From an uncultured Alteromonas sp. (GTDB taxonomy: Bacteria; Pseudomonadota; Gammaproteobacteria; Enterobacterales; Alteromonadaceae), in contig NZ_CAJXQY010000013.1 in NCBI RefSeq assembly GCF_913058315.1, positions 1-58,605 on the forward strand: DNA of 58,605 nucleotides. The letters run 5' to 3'. Below are positions 17,930 through 28,295 of this stretch, piece after piece. The position numbers and the translations under genes are program-made. Below the pieces are notes generated by a model. The model had not been told where the DNA came from. It ran no database searches and worked only from the letters and a program-made list of their open reading frames with translations. Each line of letters starts with the position of its first letter. The stretch's first letter is position 1.

Positions 17930-18364
17930 ATGTTAACCGTTGCCGATATTATGACCTGCCCGGTAATGCAATTGCATGAAGGGAATACTTTACACGATGC
18001 CCATTATATTACCCGCCACCGTGGCATTCGTCATTTGCCCGTGGTGAACAAAGAGACCCAGCAAATTATTGGTGTGGTCACGCAAAAAAGTCTGATTGCC
18101 AAGGTAATGAGCCTGATGGTGTTATACGGTAACGATGTGCTGGAGCAGCACGAGAAGCAAACTAACATCATGGAAGTGGCGGTCTGCGATTTTGATACGG
18201 TGAAGGCCAGCGAATCCATTCAGGAGGTTGCGCCGTTTTTTCTACGCAATAAGCATGGCTGTTTACCCGTGGTTGATGACGACCAGCATGTGATTGGTAT
18301 CGTCACTTCTACCGACTTTGTTAACCTGTCGATGATGTTGATTGATAAGCTGGCCGATAGATAG
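17930..18364 (+). CDS. Tandem CBS-domain protein
   Basis: This 144-residue protein consists of two CBS motifs only: residues about 5-60 (DIMTCPV, RGIRHLPVV, IIGVVT) and about 80-138 (HGCLPVVDDD, IGIVTSTDF). Stand-alone CBS pairs bind adenine nucleotides and act as energy or ligand sensors for partner proteins. The partner is not identifiable here. A good AGGAG ribosome-binding site precedes the ATG. It lies between rpsT and murJ. Confidence 0.88.
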   Translation: MLTVADIMTCPVMQLHEGNTLHDAHYITRHRGIRHLPVVNKETQQIIGVVTQKSLIAKVMSLMVLYGNDVLEQHEKQTNIMEVAVCDFDTVKASESIQEVAPFFLRNKHGCLPVVDDDQHVIGIVTSTDFVNLSMMLIDKLADR

Positions 18365-18469
18365 GGTATAAACAGAGCAATTATTCATTGATTTCATTGT
18401 GGTGACATAAGGTACAATAACGGCACAAAGTAGATTGAGCTGTCGGCAAGGCGCCGAAAAGGGAAGTTT

Positions 18470-20029
18470 GTGTCAAAAAAATTAATAAAGTCAGGCCTGA
18501 TTGTTAGTACGATGACACTGCTATCCCGGGTGCTGGGATTAATTCGCGATGTAGTGATTGCCCGGTTGATGGGGGCTGAAGCCGCCGCCGACGTCTTCTT
18601 TTTTGCTAGTAAAATTCCCAATTTTTTGCGTCGCCTGTTTGCTGAAGGGGCTTTTGCCCAGGCGTTTATCCCGGTACTTACTGAGGTCCATGCAAAAAAT
18701 GATGAGCAAAAGCTCAAGCAGTTTGTGGCGCAGGTATCCGGTACGCTGGGAGCGATTGTGTTTATCACGGCGCTGATTGGTGTGGTTATCTCGCCAGCCA
18801 TTACCGCTATGTTCGGAGCCGGTTGGTTTATTGATTATCTCAATGATAAACCCGACGGCGCCAAATTTGAGCTGGCCAGCGCCATGCTTAAAATAACGTT
18901 CCCCTATATCGCTTTCATTTCACTGACCGGCTTGTCTGGCGCCATTTTAAACACGCTGAATAAATTCGCCGTGGCTGCTTTTACACCGGTATTACTGAAC
19001 GTGTGTATTATTGCGTGCGCTTACCTGCTGGCACCGACCATGGATGAGCCAGCTTTTGCTCTGGCCTGGGGCGTGTTTATTGGCGGTATTGTGCAATTGA
19101 GTTTTCAGTTACCGTTCTTATATCGCGCCGGTTTGTTGGTTAAACCCAAATGGGGCTGGCGGGATCCGGGCGTGGTAAAGGTCAGAACGCTGATGATACC
19201 GGCTCTGTTTGGCGTATCGGTTGGGCAAATTAACCTGCTGCTCGACACCTTTATCGCCAGCTTTCTGGTCACCGGGTCTATCAGTTGGCTGTATTATTCA
19301 GACCGTTTATTAGAGTTTCCGCTGGGCTTATTCGGCATTGCCATCGCGACCGTTATTTTGCCCACATTGTCGCGGAATCATGTGGGCAAAGACGAACTGG
19401 GGTTTTCCGGTAACATGGACTGGGCGGTAAGAATGGTTAGCTTACTGGGCATTCCGGCGGCTGCAGGGTTGGGCGTGCTGGCAGAGCCTATCTTGTCTGT
19501 CATTTTCCAGCGCGGTGCCTTTACGGCAGAAACCGCCCGCATGGCCTCGTACAGTTTAATGGCATATGCCTTTGGGCTGCTGAGTTTTATGCTGGTGAAA
19601 GTGCTGGCTCCCGGTTACTACTCGCGCCAGGATACCAAAACGCCGGTGAAAATTGGCATCTGGTGCATGGCTGCCAATATGCTGTTTAATCTTATCTTTG
19701 CGGTGCCTTATGGCTATGTGGGGCTGGCGATCGCCACCAGTTTGTCTGCTACCCTGAACGCAGCGTTGTTGTATAGTGGGTTAACCCGGCAAAAAGTGTA
19801 TACCATGAGCCGTCTGACCCTGGGGTTTGTGGTACGGGTGATTTTCTCAACCTGTGCGATGGTTGCCGCCATTTTGTGGATGCAGCAGGGCGTTGATTTT
19901 ACGGGGCTGGATATACGTGACAAAATCATCTCATTAACACTGACAATTTTGCTGGCTGTTGGCGTTTTCAGCGCCTGTTTGTTTAGTTTCGGCATTCGCA
20001 TGCGCCATTTCAAAGCCAAGGCCTTTTAG
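18470..20029 (+). CDS. murJ: Lipid II flippase MurJ
   Basis: MurJ moves undecaprenyl-linked peptidoglycan precursor across the inner membrane. The 519-residue protein of the MOP superfamily has about 14 hydrophobic segments. The conserved N-terminus includes SRVLGLIRDVVIA and RRLFAEGAFAQAF, the latter holding an essential Arg-rich cytoplasmic loop. Translation starts at GTG with a GGGA box 5 bp upstream. The order rpsT (divergent) - murJ - ribF - ileS is standard in gammaproteobacteria. Confidence 0.97.
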   Translation: MSKKLIKSGLIVSTMTLLSRVLGLIRDVVIARLMGAEAAADVFFFASKIPNFLRRLFAEGAFAQAFIPVLTEVHAKNDEQKLKQFVAQVSGTLGAIVFITALIGVVISPAITAMFGAGWFIDYLNDKPDGAKFELASAMLKITFPYIAFISLTGLSGAILNTLNKFAVAAFTPVLLNVCIIACAYLLAPTMDEPAFALAWGVFIGGIVQLSFQLPFLYRAGLLVKPKWGWRDPGVVKVRTLMIPALFGVSVGQINLLLDTFIASFLVTGSISWLYYSDRLLEFPLGLFGIAIATVILPTLSRNHVGKDELGFSGNMDWAVRMVSLLGIPAAAGLGVLAEPILSVIFQRGAFTAETARMASYSLMAYAFGLLSFMLVKVLAPGYYSRQDTKTPVKIGIWCMAANMLFNLIFAVPYGYVGLAIATSLSATLNAALLYSGLTRQKVYTMSRLTLGFVVRVIFSTCAMVAAILWMQQGVDFTGLDIRDKIISLTLTILLAVGVFSACLFSFGIRMRHFKAKAF

Positions 20030-20109
20030 CGATTGGTATTGCTGGCCGGGTAGTTTATAATCGCCGGCTTTGTAGCATATTCATCTCAACAAAAAGGTTG
20101 CTGTAAAAC

Positions 20110-21054
20110 GTGGAGCTAATCCGGGGCCTTAACAATTTAAAAGACCATCATCACGGCTGTGTGCTGACCATCGGTAAGTTTGACGGGGTTCATCTGGGGC
20201 ACCAGGCGGTGCTGGCGAATGTCATTGAACAAGCCCGCAGATTGTCATTACCGGCCACCGTGATGGTGTTTGAGCCTCATCCGGAAGAAGTCTTTACGCC
20301 GGATTCGGCGCCTGCCCGAATTAGCCCGCTGGCCGAAAAATACCAGTTGCTTAAGGCGCAGGGGGTAGACCGCCTGTTATGTGTGCGTTTCAATGCGCAG
20401 TTTGCCGCCCAGTCACCCGATGAGTTTATTGAACACCTGCTGGTGGAAAAACTCGGCGTGAAGTTTCTGGTAGTTGGCGATGATTTTCGCTTCGGTAAAG
20501 CCCGTATGGGAGACTTTAGCCGGCTTGAACTGGCCGGTAAACAATTTGGTTTTGACGTTGTTAGTACCCGAAGCTATCGCATGGAAGATTGCCGGATAAG
20601 TTCCACGGCAGTACGCGAAGCACTGGCTGCAGGCAACTTTAGTCTGGCTCACACTATGCTCGGACGATCGTTTTTTATCGCTGGCCGAGTGATCCACGGC
20701 GAGAAGAAAGGGCGCACCATTGGGTTTCCAACGGCTAACGTTTTGCTTAATCGGGTTCAGACGCCCATCACCGGGGTGTTTGCCGTTAAGCTGAATATCG
20801 CCGGTAAGTTATATACCGGGGTTGCCAATATTGGCTCAAGGCCTACGGTAAACGGTCAGCGTAAGCAGCTTGAAGTGCATATTTTTGACTTTGCCGGTTC
20901 GCTATACGGCCAGCGTATTACCGTGGTTCCGGTAGCCAAAATCAGAGATGAACAGCGCTTCAGTGGTCTGGACGCGCTGCGGGAGCAAATCGCTCTCGAC
21001 GTTGCCAAAGCACAACACATTTTAACGAATAACGACGACCTGCTGCAGGTCTGA
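20110..21054 (+). CDS. ribF: Bifunctional riboflavin kinase / FAD synthetase
   Basis: This enzyme converts riboflavin to FMN and then FAD. Of its 314 residues, the N-terminal nucleotidyltransferase domain has TIGKFDGVHLGHQ and a later ISSTAVR motif. The C-terminal riboflavin kinase domain has GRTIGFPTAN. The GTG start gives MELIRGLNNL, matching the usual RibF N-terminus, although the ribosome-binding site is weak. It lies between murJ and ileS, the standard place. Confidence 0.97.
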   Translation: MELIRGLNNLKDHHHGCVLTIGKFDGVHLGHQAVLANVIEQARRLSLPATVMVFEPHPEEVFTPDSAPARISPLAEKYQLLKAQGVDRLLCVRFNAQFAAQSPDEFIEHLLVEKLGVKFLVVGDDFRFGKARMGDFSRLELAGKQFGFDVVSTRSYRMEDCRISSTAVREALAAGNFSLAHTMLGRSFFIAGRVIHGEKKGRTIGFPTANVLLNRVQTPITGVFAVKLNIAGKLYTGVANIGSRPTVNGQRKQLEVHIFDFAGSLYGQRITVVPVAKIRDEQRFSGLDALREQIALDVAKAQHILTNNDDLLQV

Positions 21055-21098
21055 ATCCGGGATAACTCCCGATAACGTGGACGGATAGAACAAAAGCT

Positions 21099-23921
21099 AT
21101 GAGTGATTACAAAGCCACATTGAATTTGCCGGAAACCGCCTTCCCGATGCGAGGAAACCTGGCGCAACGCGAACCGCAGATGCTGAAAAGCTGGGAAAAA
21201 GACGGCTTGTATCAGCAAATTCGCCAGGCAAAAGCCGGTAAAACGCCTTTTGTATTGCATGACGGCCCTCCCTACGCCAATGGCAATATTCACATTGGTC
21301 ACGCGGTCAACAAAATCCTCAAAGATATTATTGTTAAGTCCAAAACCTTAGCCGATTTTGATGCGCCTTATGTGCCTGGCTGGGATTGCCACGGATTGCC
21401 GATCGAATTAATGGTCGAAAAGAAAGTTGGTAAGCCCGGTAAAAAAGTCACGGCGGCTCAATTTCGCCAAAAATGCCGTGATTATGCGCAGAAGCAAATT
21501 GACGGTCAGATGACTGACTTCAAACGTCTGGGCATCCTCGGTGAGTGGGCCAAACCATACAAAACTATGGATTTTGATTCAGAAGCGAATATTGTGCGTG
21601 CGCTGGGCAAAATCATCGACGCAGGTCATCTGGAAAAAGGCTTTAAGCCGGTACACTGGTGTACTGATTGCGGTTCTGCACTGGCGGAAGCCGAAGTGGA
21701 ATATAAAGATAAAACGTCACCGGCCATCGACGTTAAATTCCCGCTGGCAGATGTCGAGACGTTTGCCACAGCTTTTGGCCTGAGCAGCGACGAGCTAACC
21801 GCGCATAAAGCCGGCGTAGTGATCTGGACTACCACACCATGGACCTTACCAGCCAACCTGGCGGTGAGCTTACATCCAGAGTTAGAATATTCACTGGTTG
21901 AATTTGGCGATGAATCTCAGTGGATGATGCTGGCGACCGACCTGGTGGAAAGCTGCATGCAGCGCTATGGCGTTGAAGAATACAAAACCGTGGCTACCTG
22001 TTTAGGTCAGGCACTGGATAAAGCTAAACTACAGCATCCGTTCCTCGATAAAACATCGTTAATCGTACTAGGTGATCACGTCACTACCGACGCGGGTACC
22101 GGTTGTGTTCATACCGCGCCAGCTCACGGTGTGGACGACTTTAACGTCTGTAAGCACTACGATATCGAGGTTTATAACCCGGTAGGTAATAATGGGGTTT
22201 ATCTGGAAAACACGCCACTGTTTGCCGGTATGCACGTATTTAAAGCCAATCAGCCTATCATCGATACCCTGGCTGAAAGCGGCAACCTGGTGCTGAATGT
22301 TAACTTTGAACACAGCTACCCCCATTGCTGGCGTCACAAAACGCCAATTATCTTCCGCGCCACGCCGCAGTGGTTTATCAGTATGGACAAACTCGGTCTG
22401 CGCGAGCAGTCACTGGAACAAATTCGTAACACGGAGTGGATCCCGGAGTGGGGCGAAAACCGCATCACCAAGATGGTGGAAGGTCGACCTGACTGGTGTA
22501 TCTCTCGTCAGCGTACCTGGGGCGTGCCGATCCCGCTGTACATCCACAAAGTGAGTGGTGAATTACATCCTGATACTGCTTCTCTGATCGAGAAGGTCGC
22601 AGTGCAAATAGAAAAGACTGGCATTCAGGCCTGGTGGGACATCGACGATGCCGCCTTGTTAGGTAGCGATGCCGACCAGTACGACAAAGTGACCGACACG
22701 CTGGATGTATGGTTCGATTCAGGCGTAACACACTATTTTGTTGTGGACTGCCGTGACGATATTCCGGCCAAAGCCGATTTGTATCTGGAAGGCTCCGACC
22801 AACACCGGGGCTGGTTTATGTCGTCACTGATGACATCCACCGCCATGCATGGTCATGCACCTTACCGTCAGGTACTTACCCACGGCTTTACCGTTGACGC
22901 CCAGGGCAAGAAAATGTCCAAGTCATTGGGTAACGTGGTAGCGCCGCAGGAAGTCACCAACAAGCTGGGCGCCGATATTCTACGCCTGTGGGTAGCGTCA
23001 ACAGACTACCGCGGTGAAATTGCGGTATCTGATGAAATCCTGAAACGGGCGGCCGACAACTATCGTCGTCTGCGCAACACCGCGCGGTTCTTACTGGCCA
23101 ACCTGAATGGGTTTAATCCTGAAACCGATGCAGTGGCCGAGTCCGATATGGTGGCGCTGGATCGTTGGGTGGTGTCTCGGGCCAAACAGTTACAAGCTGA
23201 AATTGTCGCTGATTATGAAAAGTACGACATGCTGGTGGTTTCCCAAAAACTGGCTCACTTCTGTTCCATTGAACTGGGCAGCTTCTACCTGGATATCGTT
23301 AAGGATCGTCAGTATACCGCCAAAGCAGATAGCGTAGCCCGTCGTTCTTGCCAGACCGCGCTGTACCATATTGTGGAAGCGCTGGTTCGCTGGATGGCAC
23401 CAATCACCAGCTTTACCGCACAGGAAATCTGGCAGGAACTGCCGGGCGACAGAGCCCGCTTTGTGTTTACCGAAACCTGGTATCAGGGATTCAGTGACTT
23501 TGCTGAAGATAACACGTTTAACGATGCGTACTGGAAACAGGTAATGGTGGTTAAAGATGCGGTCAACCAGGCACTGGAACAAGCTCGCAAAGCGCAGTTA
23601 CTGGGCGGCTCACTGGAGGCCTCTGTTACCTTGTATGCCGATGATTCACTTAAGAGCCAGTTGGCACTGTTGGCAGATGAATTACGCTTTGTCCTGATCA
23701 CCTCTGGTGTGAGCGTTGAGGCGTTGGCGAATAAGCCGGCTGATGCTACTGCCACCGAAGTCGAAGGCTTGTTTGTCAGTGTGGCGAAAAGCAGCGGTGA
23801 GAAGTGCGTTCGTTGCTGGCACGTACGCGATGATGTGGGTTCACACAGTGAACATCCGGAACTCTGTGGACGCTGTGTAACCAATGTTGATGGTGACGGA
23901 GAAACACGTCACTATGCCTAA
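21099..23921 (+). CDS. ileS: Isoleucyl-tRNA synthetase
   Basis: This class I aminoacyl-tRNA synthetase has 940 residues. The HIGH motif appears as NIHIGHA near residue 66. An editing (CP1) domain lies in the middle, and the KMSKS loop is present as KKMSKSLGN near 605. The C-terminal zinc finger CxxC...CxxC is intact (EKCVRCW, ELCGRC). It is the bacterial type that is sensitive to mupirocin rather than the eukaryote-like form. Its stop codon overlaps the lspA start. Confidence 0.98.
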   Translation: MSDYKATLNLPETAFPMRGNLAQREPQMLKSWEKDGLYQQIRQAKAGKTPFVLHDGPPYANGNIHIGHAVNKILKDIIVKSKTLADFDAPYVPGWDCHGLPIELMVEKKVGKPGKKVTAAQFRQKCRDYAQKQIDGQMTDFKRLGILGEWAKPYKTMDFDSEANIVRALGKIIDAGHLEKGFKPVHWCTDCGSALAEAEVEYKDKTSPAIDVKFPLADVETFATAFGLSSDELTAHKAGVVIWTTTPWTLPANLAVSLHPELEYSLVEFGDESQWMMLATDLVESCMQRYGVEEYKTVATCLGQALDKAKLQHPFLDKTSLIVLGDHVTTDAGTGCVHTAPAHGVDDFNVCKHYDIEVYNPVGNNGVYLENTPLFAGMHVFKANQPIIDTLAESGNLVLNVNFEHSYPHCWRHKTPIIFRATPQWFISMDKLGLREQSLEQIRNTEWIPEWGENRITKMVEGRPDWCISRQRTWGVPIPLYIHKVSGELHPDTASLIEKVAVQIEKTGIQAWWDIDDAALLGSDADQYDKVTDTLDVWFDSGVTHYFVVDCRDDIPAKADLYLEGSDQHRGWFMSSLMTSTAMHGHAPYRQVLTHGFTVDAQGKKMSKSLGNVVAPQEVTNKLGADILRLWVASTDYRGEIAVSDEILKRAADNYRRLRNTARFLLANLNGFNPETDAVAESDMVALDRWVVSRAKQLQAEIVADYEKYDMLVVSQKLAHFCSIELGSFYLDIVKDRQYTAKADSVARRSCQTALYHIVEALVRWMAPITSFTAQEIWQELPGDRARFVFTETWYQGFSDFAEDNTFNDAYWKQVMVVKDAVNQALEQARKAQLLGGSLEASVTLYADDSLKSQLALLADELRFVLITSGVSVEALANKPADATATEVEGLFVSVAKSSGEKCVRCWHVRDDVGSHSEHPELCGRCVTNVDGDGETRHYA

Positions 23922-24423
23922 GTTCATCAACGAAACCGGCTTGCGCTTTTTATGGATTAGCGCGATCACGGTGATACTTGATCTGTGGAGCAAGTACGCC
24001 GTGATGGGTAGCATGGAGTTATATGAATCGGTCCAGCTGGCACCGTTTTTCAACTTTACCTATGTGCATAATTATGGCGCAGCCTTCAGTTTCCTGCACG
24101 ACTCAGGCGGCTGGCAGCGCTGGTTCTTTACCGTCATTGCCGTGGCCGTTTGCAGCGTCATTTGCTGGTGGTTAAAACAAACGCCGAAACAACAAAAGCT
24201 GTTGCCGGTAGCCTTTAGTTTTATTTTAGGCGGCGCGCTGGGTAACGTTTACGACCGAATCGTGCATGGATATGTCATCGATTTTCTGGATTTCTACGTA
24301 AATGACTGGCATTGGCCGGCTTTTAATCTGGCCGACAGCGCCATTTTTATTGGGGCTGCTCTGCTTATCTGGGACATGTTGACCAGTAAAGACGAAAAAG
24401 CATCAACCAGTAGCGCTAATTAA
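23914..24423 (+). CDS. lspA: Lipoprotein signal peptidase II
   Basis: LspA cleaves signal peptides of diacylglyceryl-modified prolipoproteins in the inner membrane. With the ATG at 23914 it has 169 residues and four membrane helices. The two catalytic aspartates are in GNVYDRI and FNLADSAI. This start overlaps ileS by 8 bp; an in-frame ATG at 23884 lacks a ribosome-binding site and would add a non-homologous tail. Confidence 0.96.
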   Translation: MPKFINETGLRFLWISAITVILDLWSKYAVMGSMELYESVQLAPFFNFTYVHNYGAAFSFLHDSGGWQRWFFTVIAVAVCSVICWWLKQTPKQQKLLPVAFSFILGGALGNVYDRIVHGYVIDFLDFYVNDWHWPAFNLADSAIFIGAALLIWDMLTSKDEKASTSSAN

Positions 24424-24445
24424 CCTGAACGTAGAGAGAGTGATT

Positions 24446-24895
24446 GTGAGCGAAGCATCAAAAATTATCGGTGATAAGAGCGAAGTCATTATGCACTTTG
24501 ACCTCAAGCTGGCAGATGGTTCTGCCGCCGACAGTACACGAGTGAATAAAAAGCCAGCCAAACTGGTGATGGGGGATGGCAGCCTTACGCCAAACTTCGA
24601 AGCCTGTTTACTTGGCTTGTCAGCCGGCGACAAGAAATCCTTTGAGCTGGCTCCCGAAGATGCCTTTGGCCAGCCTAACCCGGATAATGTGCATCACATG
24701 GATAAAACCCGCTTTGCCGCTGACATGACCCTTGAAGAAGGGATGATCATGGCTTTTGCGCAACCGGACGGCAGTGAAGTGCCCGGGATCATTCGCAGTA
24801 TTGCCGGCACCTCGGTCACGGTGGATTTTAATCATCCGCTGGCTGGACAAACTGTGATCTTTGATGTTGAAATCATCGATGTTATCAACGCTTAG
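24446..24895 (+). CDS. fkpB: FKBP-type peptidyl-prolyl isomerase FkpB (SlpA)
   Basis: This small cytoplasmic SlyD-like isomerase has 149 residues. It shows the FKBP fold with an inserted flap domain and the sequence VDFNHPLAGQTV typical of this subfamily. I start at GTG 24446 (MSEASK, as E. coli MSESV), with GAGAG 5 bp upstream; the GTG two codons earlier would overlap that box. It lies in the conserved lspA-fkpB-ispH cluster. Confidence 0.95.
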   Translation: MSEASKIIGDKSEVIMHFDLKLADGSAADSTRVNKKPAKLVMGDGSLTPNFEACLLGLSAGDKKSFELAPEDAFGQPNPDNVHHMDKTRFAADMTLEEGMIMAFAQPDGSEVPGIIRSIAGTSVTVDFNHPLAGQTVIFDVEIIDVINA

Positions 24896-24914
24896 ACCTA
24901 AGTAAGGGCGTATC

Positions 24915-25859
24915 ATGCAAATTCATTTAGCGAATCCCCGAGGATTTTGTGCCGGCGTTGACCGGGCAATAACCATCGTTGAACGGGCGTTGGAAATTTT
25001 TCAGCCACCTATTTACGTACGCCACGAAGTGGTCCACAACAAATTTGTTGTGGATGGCCTGAAAGAGCGGGGTGCGATCTTTGTGGATGAACTGGATGAG
25101 GTGCCTGACGATAATATTGTTATCTTCTCTGCACACGGGGTATCCCAGGCCGTTCGTCAGGAAGCTGAGCGTCGCGGTTTGAAAGTGTTTGATGCGACCT
25201 GTCCGCTGGTTACTAAAGTGCATCTTGAAGTCACCCGCGCCAGTCGTCGTGGTACGGAATGTATTTTGATTGGTCACGCCGGACACCCGGAGGTCGAAGG
25301 GACCATGGGCCAGTACGATAATCCTGAAGGCGGCATCTATCTGGTTGAGTCCAGTGACGATGTGCAAACGCTGGAAGTTAAAAACCCCAATGCGTTGTAT
25401 TATTGCAGTCAGACGACGTTATCGGTAGATGATACGGCTGAAGTCATTGACGCGCTGCGTGAGCGTTTCCCTGCGATCGAAGGGCCGCGCAAAGACGATA
25501 TTTGTTACGCTACGCAAAACCGTCAGGATGCGGTACGCGAACTGGCCCAGGACTGTCAGGTGTTGTTGGTAGTGGGCGCGCAAAACAGCTCTAACTCCAA
25601 TCGCCTGCGTGAGCTGGCAGGCAAAATGGGCGCGCAGGCTCATCTGATTGCTGATGAAAACTGTATTCAGCGGGAATGGCTCGATGGCGTAGAACATATC
25701 GGTGTTACCGCCGGTGCCTCCGCACCAGAGGTTCTGGTAAAACGGGTTATTCAGCGATTACTCGATTGGGGGGCGGTAAAAGCCAGTGAGCGAAGCGGTC
25801 GTGAAGAAAGTATTGAATTTGCCGTGCCCAAAGAACTGCGGGTTAAACAGGTAAGCTAA
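24915..25859 (+). CDS. ispH: 4-hydroxy-3-methylbut-2-enyl diphosphate reductase
   Basis: IspH is the last enzyme of the MEP isoprenoid pathway; it produces IPP and DMAPP with an iron-sulfur cluster. Of 314 residues, the three cluster cysteines are in [10 protein letters not shown] (Cys12), [10 protein letters not shown] (about Cys96) and ICYATQNR (about Cys197), with the catalytic Glu/His motif [10 protein letters not shown]. In Pseudomonas and many relatives ispH also neighbours the minor-pilin operon, as it does here. Confidence 0.98.
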   Translation: MQIHLANPRGFCAGVDRAITIVERALEIFQPPIYVRHEVVHNKFVVDGLKERGAIFVDELDEVPDDNIVIFSAHGVSQAVRQEAERRGLKVFDATCPLVTKVHLEVTRASRRGTECILIGHAGHPEVEGTMGQYDNPEGGIYLVESSDDVQTLEVKNPNALYYCSQTTLSVDDTAEVIDALRERFPAIEGPRKDDICYATQNRQDAVRELAQDCQVLLVVGAQNSSNSNRLRELAGKMGAQAHLIADENCIQREWLDGVEHIGVTAGASAPEVLVKRVIQRLLDWGAVKASERSGREESIEFAVPKELRVKQVS

Positions 25860-25922
25860 AACAACTCCTTGTCTTATGCTCGCTGCAGCATCTTGCTTGC
25901 GAGCAAATCCCCTTAAATCGTG

Positions 25923-26288
25923 TTACCAGCAACTGGCTGGCAAACGGTTCATCGACTCATCCAGCGTGAGAGTGGTGCAGCCGGTATCACCGGTTTGACT
26001 CCCTTTGGCTGTAGCGGTAAGCGTAAAGGTAGTGGCGCTGACGTTACTGACAGTGAAGGTGTAAAAATCTGAAGCCGGGATAGCAATATCACTGGCAGCA
26101 CCGTAAGTGATGTTTTGCAATCTGAAATTCTCCTGACTCATATGCATTTGCATTAACGCCGTTTGTGCATCCCCCCTTCTCGACTCTCTTACCTGACTCT
26201 GATAAGCAGGCAGTGCTACTGCCGCCAGAATGCCCATTATCACCACGGCAATCATCAGCTCTATCAGCGTAAATCCTGTTGTTTTCAT
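25923..26288 (-). CDS. Type IV pilin PilE-like minor pilin (solitary)
   Basis: A 121-residue prepilin. The leader MKTTG is cut before FTLIELMIAVV, with Glu at mature position 5. The hydrophobic helix is followed by a short globular domain with a C-terminal Cys pair (about 105 and 120) forming a D-loop, as in PilE. It is a second PilE-type gene in the window (compare 36839), smaller and on the opposite strand, next to ispH. It is divergent from the accessory minor-pilin set and may belong to it. Confidence 0.85.
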   Translation of the reverse strand: MKTTGFTLIELMIAVVIMGILAAVALPAYQSQVRESRRGDAQTALMQMHMSQENFRLQNITYGAASDIAIPASDFYTFTVSNVSATTFTLTATAKGSQTGDTGCTTLTLDESMNRLPASCW

Positions 26289-26546
26289 CAGATAGTTGTT
26301 CCCTGTAAAGCCAGTTGATTCATCATAACCTGATACTCCAAATTTACGTCCTATCAGTCAACTGAACACACGTACGGCTCTTATTCTGAAGCCACTGTTT
26401 GGTTGGCGACTATCTAACAACCATTCTTAAGACCAGCAGAAACAAGCTAAAGCAGTATGCAGAATGTGTCATCAGACGAGACACAGAGTGCTGCTTCTGT
26501 GAGGAGTTCGGTGTGTGATGAATACAACAGAGAGATTTATTGCGAA

Positions 26547-27173
26547 ATGAATGTTAGATACCAGGGCGGTTACACGTTAATTGAAATTATGATTGCCATG
26601 ACGTTGGCTGTTGGTTCTTTGGCCGCTGTGTCGTCGCTGGTGGGTTATGGAGTGGGAGTTAACGGCAATTTACTTAACAGTGCCAGGCTTAATGAAGAAT
26701 TAGGCAACGTTTATGCGCTTATCATCGCAGACTTACGACGAACTGGTTATTCTGGAAATACCAAGGCTATGGTTTCTCAGCCGGATGCTAACCCCTCGCC
26801 ATTTAATCAATCTATCTCAATCAGCGAGTATCCCGGTGAAACTGCACAAAGCTGCGTATTGTTTAGCTACGACAGTAATGACAATGGCACACTCGACCTG
26901 GCCTCACCCAATGAGAACTTCGGTTACCGACTCCTTGATGGCACGGTAGAAATTCGACGTAACTCTCTCGATTGCACCAGTAATGGTTGGGAAGACTTAA
27001 CCGACAGCAGTGTAGTCAACGTTACTTCACTTAGGTTTGCCGTTAAGCAAACGGTTCAACAGGGGATTACCAGCACATCAGTTACTGTTTTTCTTAGTGG
27101 AGAGTTATCAGCTAACGATAAATTGTCAAAGGTGTATCAAACCGTTGTGGTGATGAGAAACCATGAAAGCTAA
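26547..27173 (+). CDS. PilW-like minor pilin, accessory set
   Basis: A prepilin of 208 residues from the ATG at 26547. The leader MNVRYQGG precedes YTLIEIMIAMTLAVG (Glu5 kept, Tyr instead of Phe/Met at position 1). A longer frame from 26457 would place 30 extra residues before the leader, which is unlike prepilins. The globular domain holds the loop DSNDNGTLD (26871-26897), a DxNxNGxxD pattern like calcium sites. It overlaps the next gene by 11 bp. The family assignment (PilW/PilJ-like) rests on its place before a PilX-like gene and is tentative. Confidence 0.75.
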   Translation: MNVRYQGGYTLIEIMIAMTLAVGSLAAVSSLVGYGVGVNGNLLNSARLNEELGNVYALIIADLRRTGYSGNTKAMVSQPDANPSPFNQSISISEYPGETAQSCVLFSYDSNDNGTLDLASPNENFGYRLLDGTVEIRRNSLDCTSNGWEDLTDSSVVNVTSLRFAVKQTVQQGITSTSVTVFLSGELSANDKLSKVYQTVVVMRNHES

Positions 27174-28287
27174 AACGACTACAGTATCCACACAAAGAGG
27201 GGCAATAGTCCTGACTTCGGTGGTTTTATTACTCACCATGGCGGCACTGGTGACCTTATATACCGGTCAGGTTAAGTCCTTTGAGAACCAAATTACTTTA
27301 AATGAACAGAATCGTCTTTTGGCATTTAACAGTGCCGAGGCCGGACTTATGAAAGCCCTGGGGATTCTGTCTATAGAGCCTTACTGGGATGGTGCTCAGT
27401 TTACCGGTAGCTTGCCGGGGCAGGGCAGTTTTACCACTACGGGGAGTTGGGACGAAATACTCCGCGAATCCGCTACTCAGCGCTTAGTGACATTAGAATC
27501 AGTCGGACAGTCACCTGACCAGTTGTCCAAAGTAACCGTTACAGAGCAGGCATTGGTTTACCCACTTGTCGCAAATCTACCGGATGCTCCACTTGTCGTC
27601 GCAGGCGGGATAGCTGCGGGAGGTGCCTTTGAGGTAGTTGCTAATCCTGATGGTGGTGGGGCAGGAGTACCCTTGTCTGTCTGGAGCGATTTGGATGTGG
27701 ATTTGCTCAATGGAAGCACTAAAACCTGTAGCCAGCAGTCCTTTGCTGAAGGCAACTGCAGCAACACCCCATATTCTCAAACCGGTATTCAGGGGCCGGA
27801 TATTCTGGATGACGATGCCGGTTTTCCGGACGATTTACTTGAATATATTTTTAATGTTCCGGCAATTGAATGGGCATTATTGCGTACTGAAGCAGATGAA
27901 GTGGTATCGACCTGTACGTCGTTGGGGGCGGCATCATCGGGGGTGATCTGGGTCGAAGGTCCTTGTTACATCACAACTAATACTCTGGTGGGCAATAATA
28001 CCAACCCGGTAATACTCATTGTCGCCGACGGTGACTTAACCATGAACAGTGGGTCCATGATTACCGGGCTGGTATTTTCGTTCAGAAAACCCACTACCAC
28101 TATTAATTACGATATTTATATGACCGGTGGTGCCAGAGTAATTGGTGGAGTGGTAGCGAATCACAATTTAGGTCACGCTAACGGTTATTACCACTCAACT
28201 TATCACCGGGAGGTCTTAACGCTGCTACAACAGCATAGTTCGTTTCAACGCCTGGCCAGAGTGCCCGGTAGCTGGCGGGATTATTAG
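27163..28287 (+). CDS. PilX-like minor pilus protein, accessory set
   Basis: A 374-residue protein with an N-terminal RGAIVLTSVVLLLTMAALV segment, the style of PilX_N domains (no Glu5, as is normal for PilX/GspK). It is about twice the size of the canonical PilX at 32188. The exported part has a repetitive Gly/Asn-rich C-terminal half (around GDLTMNSGSMITG and GGARVIGGVVA) that looks like beta-solenoid turns. It overlaps the PilW-like gene and lies 8 bp before the large PilV-like gene, so the three form an operon. Confidence 0.72.
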   Translation: MKAKTTTVSTQRGAIVLTSVVLLLTMAALVTLYTGQVKSFENQITLNEQNRLLAFNSAEAGLMKALGILSIEPYWDGAQFTGSLPGQGSFTTTGSWDEILRESATQRLVTLESVGQSPDQLSKVTVTEQALVYPLVANLPDAPLVVAGGIAAGGAFEVVANPDGGGAGVPLSVWSDLDVDLLNGSTKTCSQQSFAEGNCSNTPYSQTGIQGPDILDDDAGFPDDLLEYIFNVPAIEWALLRTEADEVVSTCTSLGAASSGVIWVEGPCYITTNTLVGNNTNPVILIVADGDLTMNSGSMITGLVFSFRKPTTTINYDIYMTGGARVIGGVVANHNLGHANGYYHSTYHREVLTLLQQHSSFQRLARVPGSWRDY

Positions 28288-28295
28288 GAGGTTTT

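Noticed and set aside
26457-26546. An N-terminal extension of the PilW-like pilin
   Set aside because: A prepilin leader should be short and basic; the 30 extra residues are acidic and Ser-rich, and the ATG at 26547 gives a normal leader.
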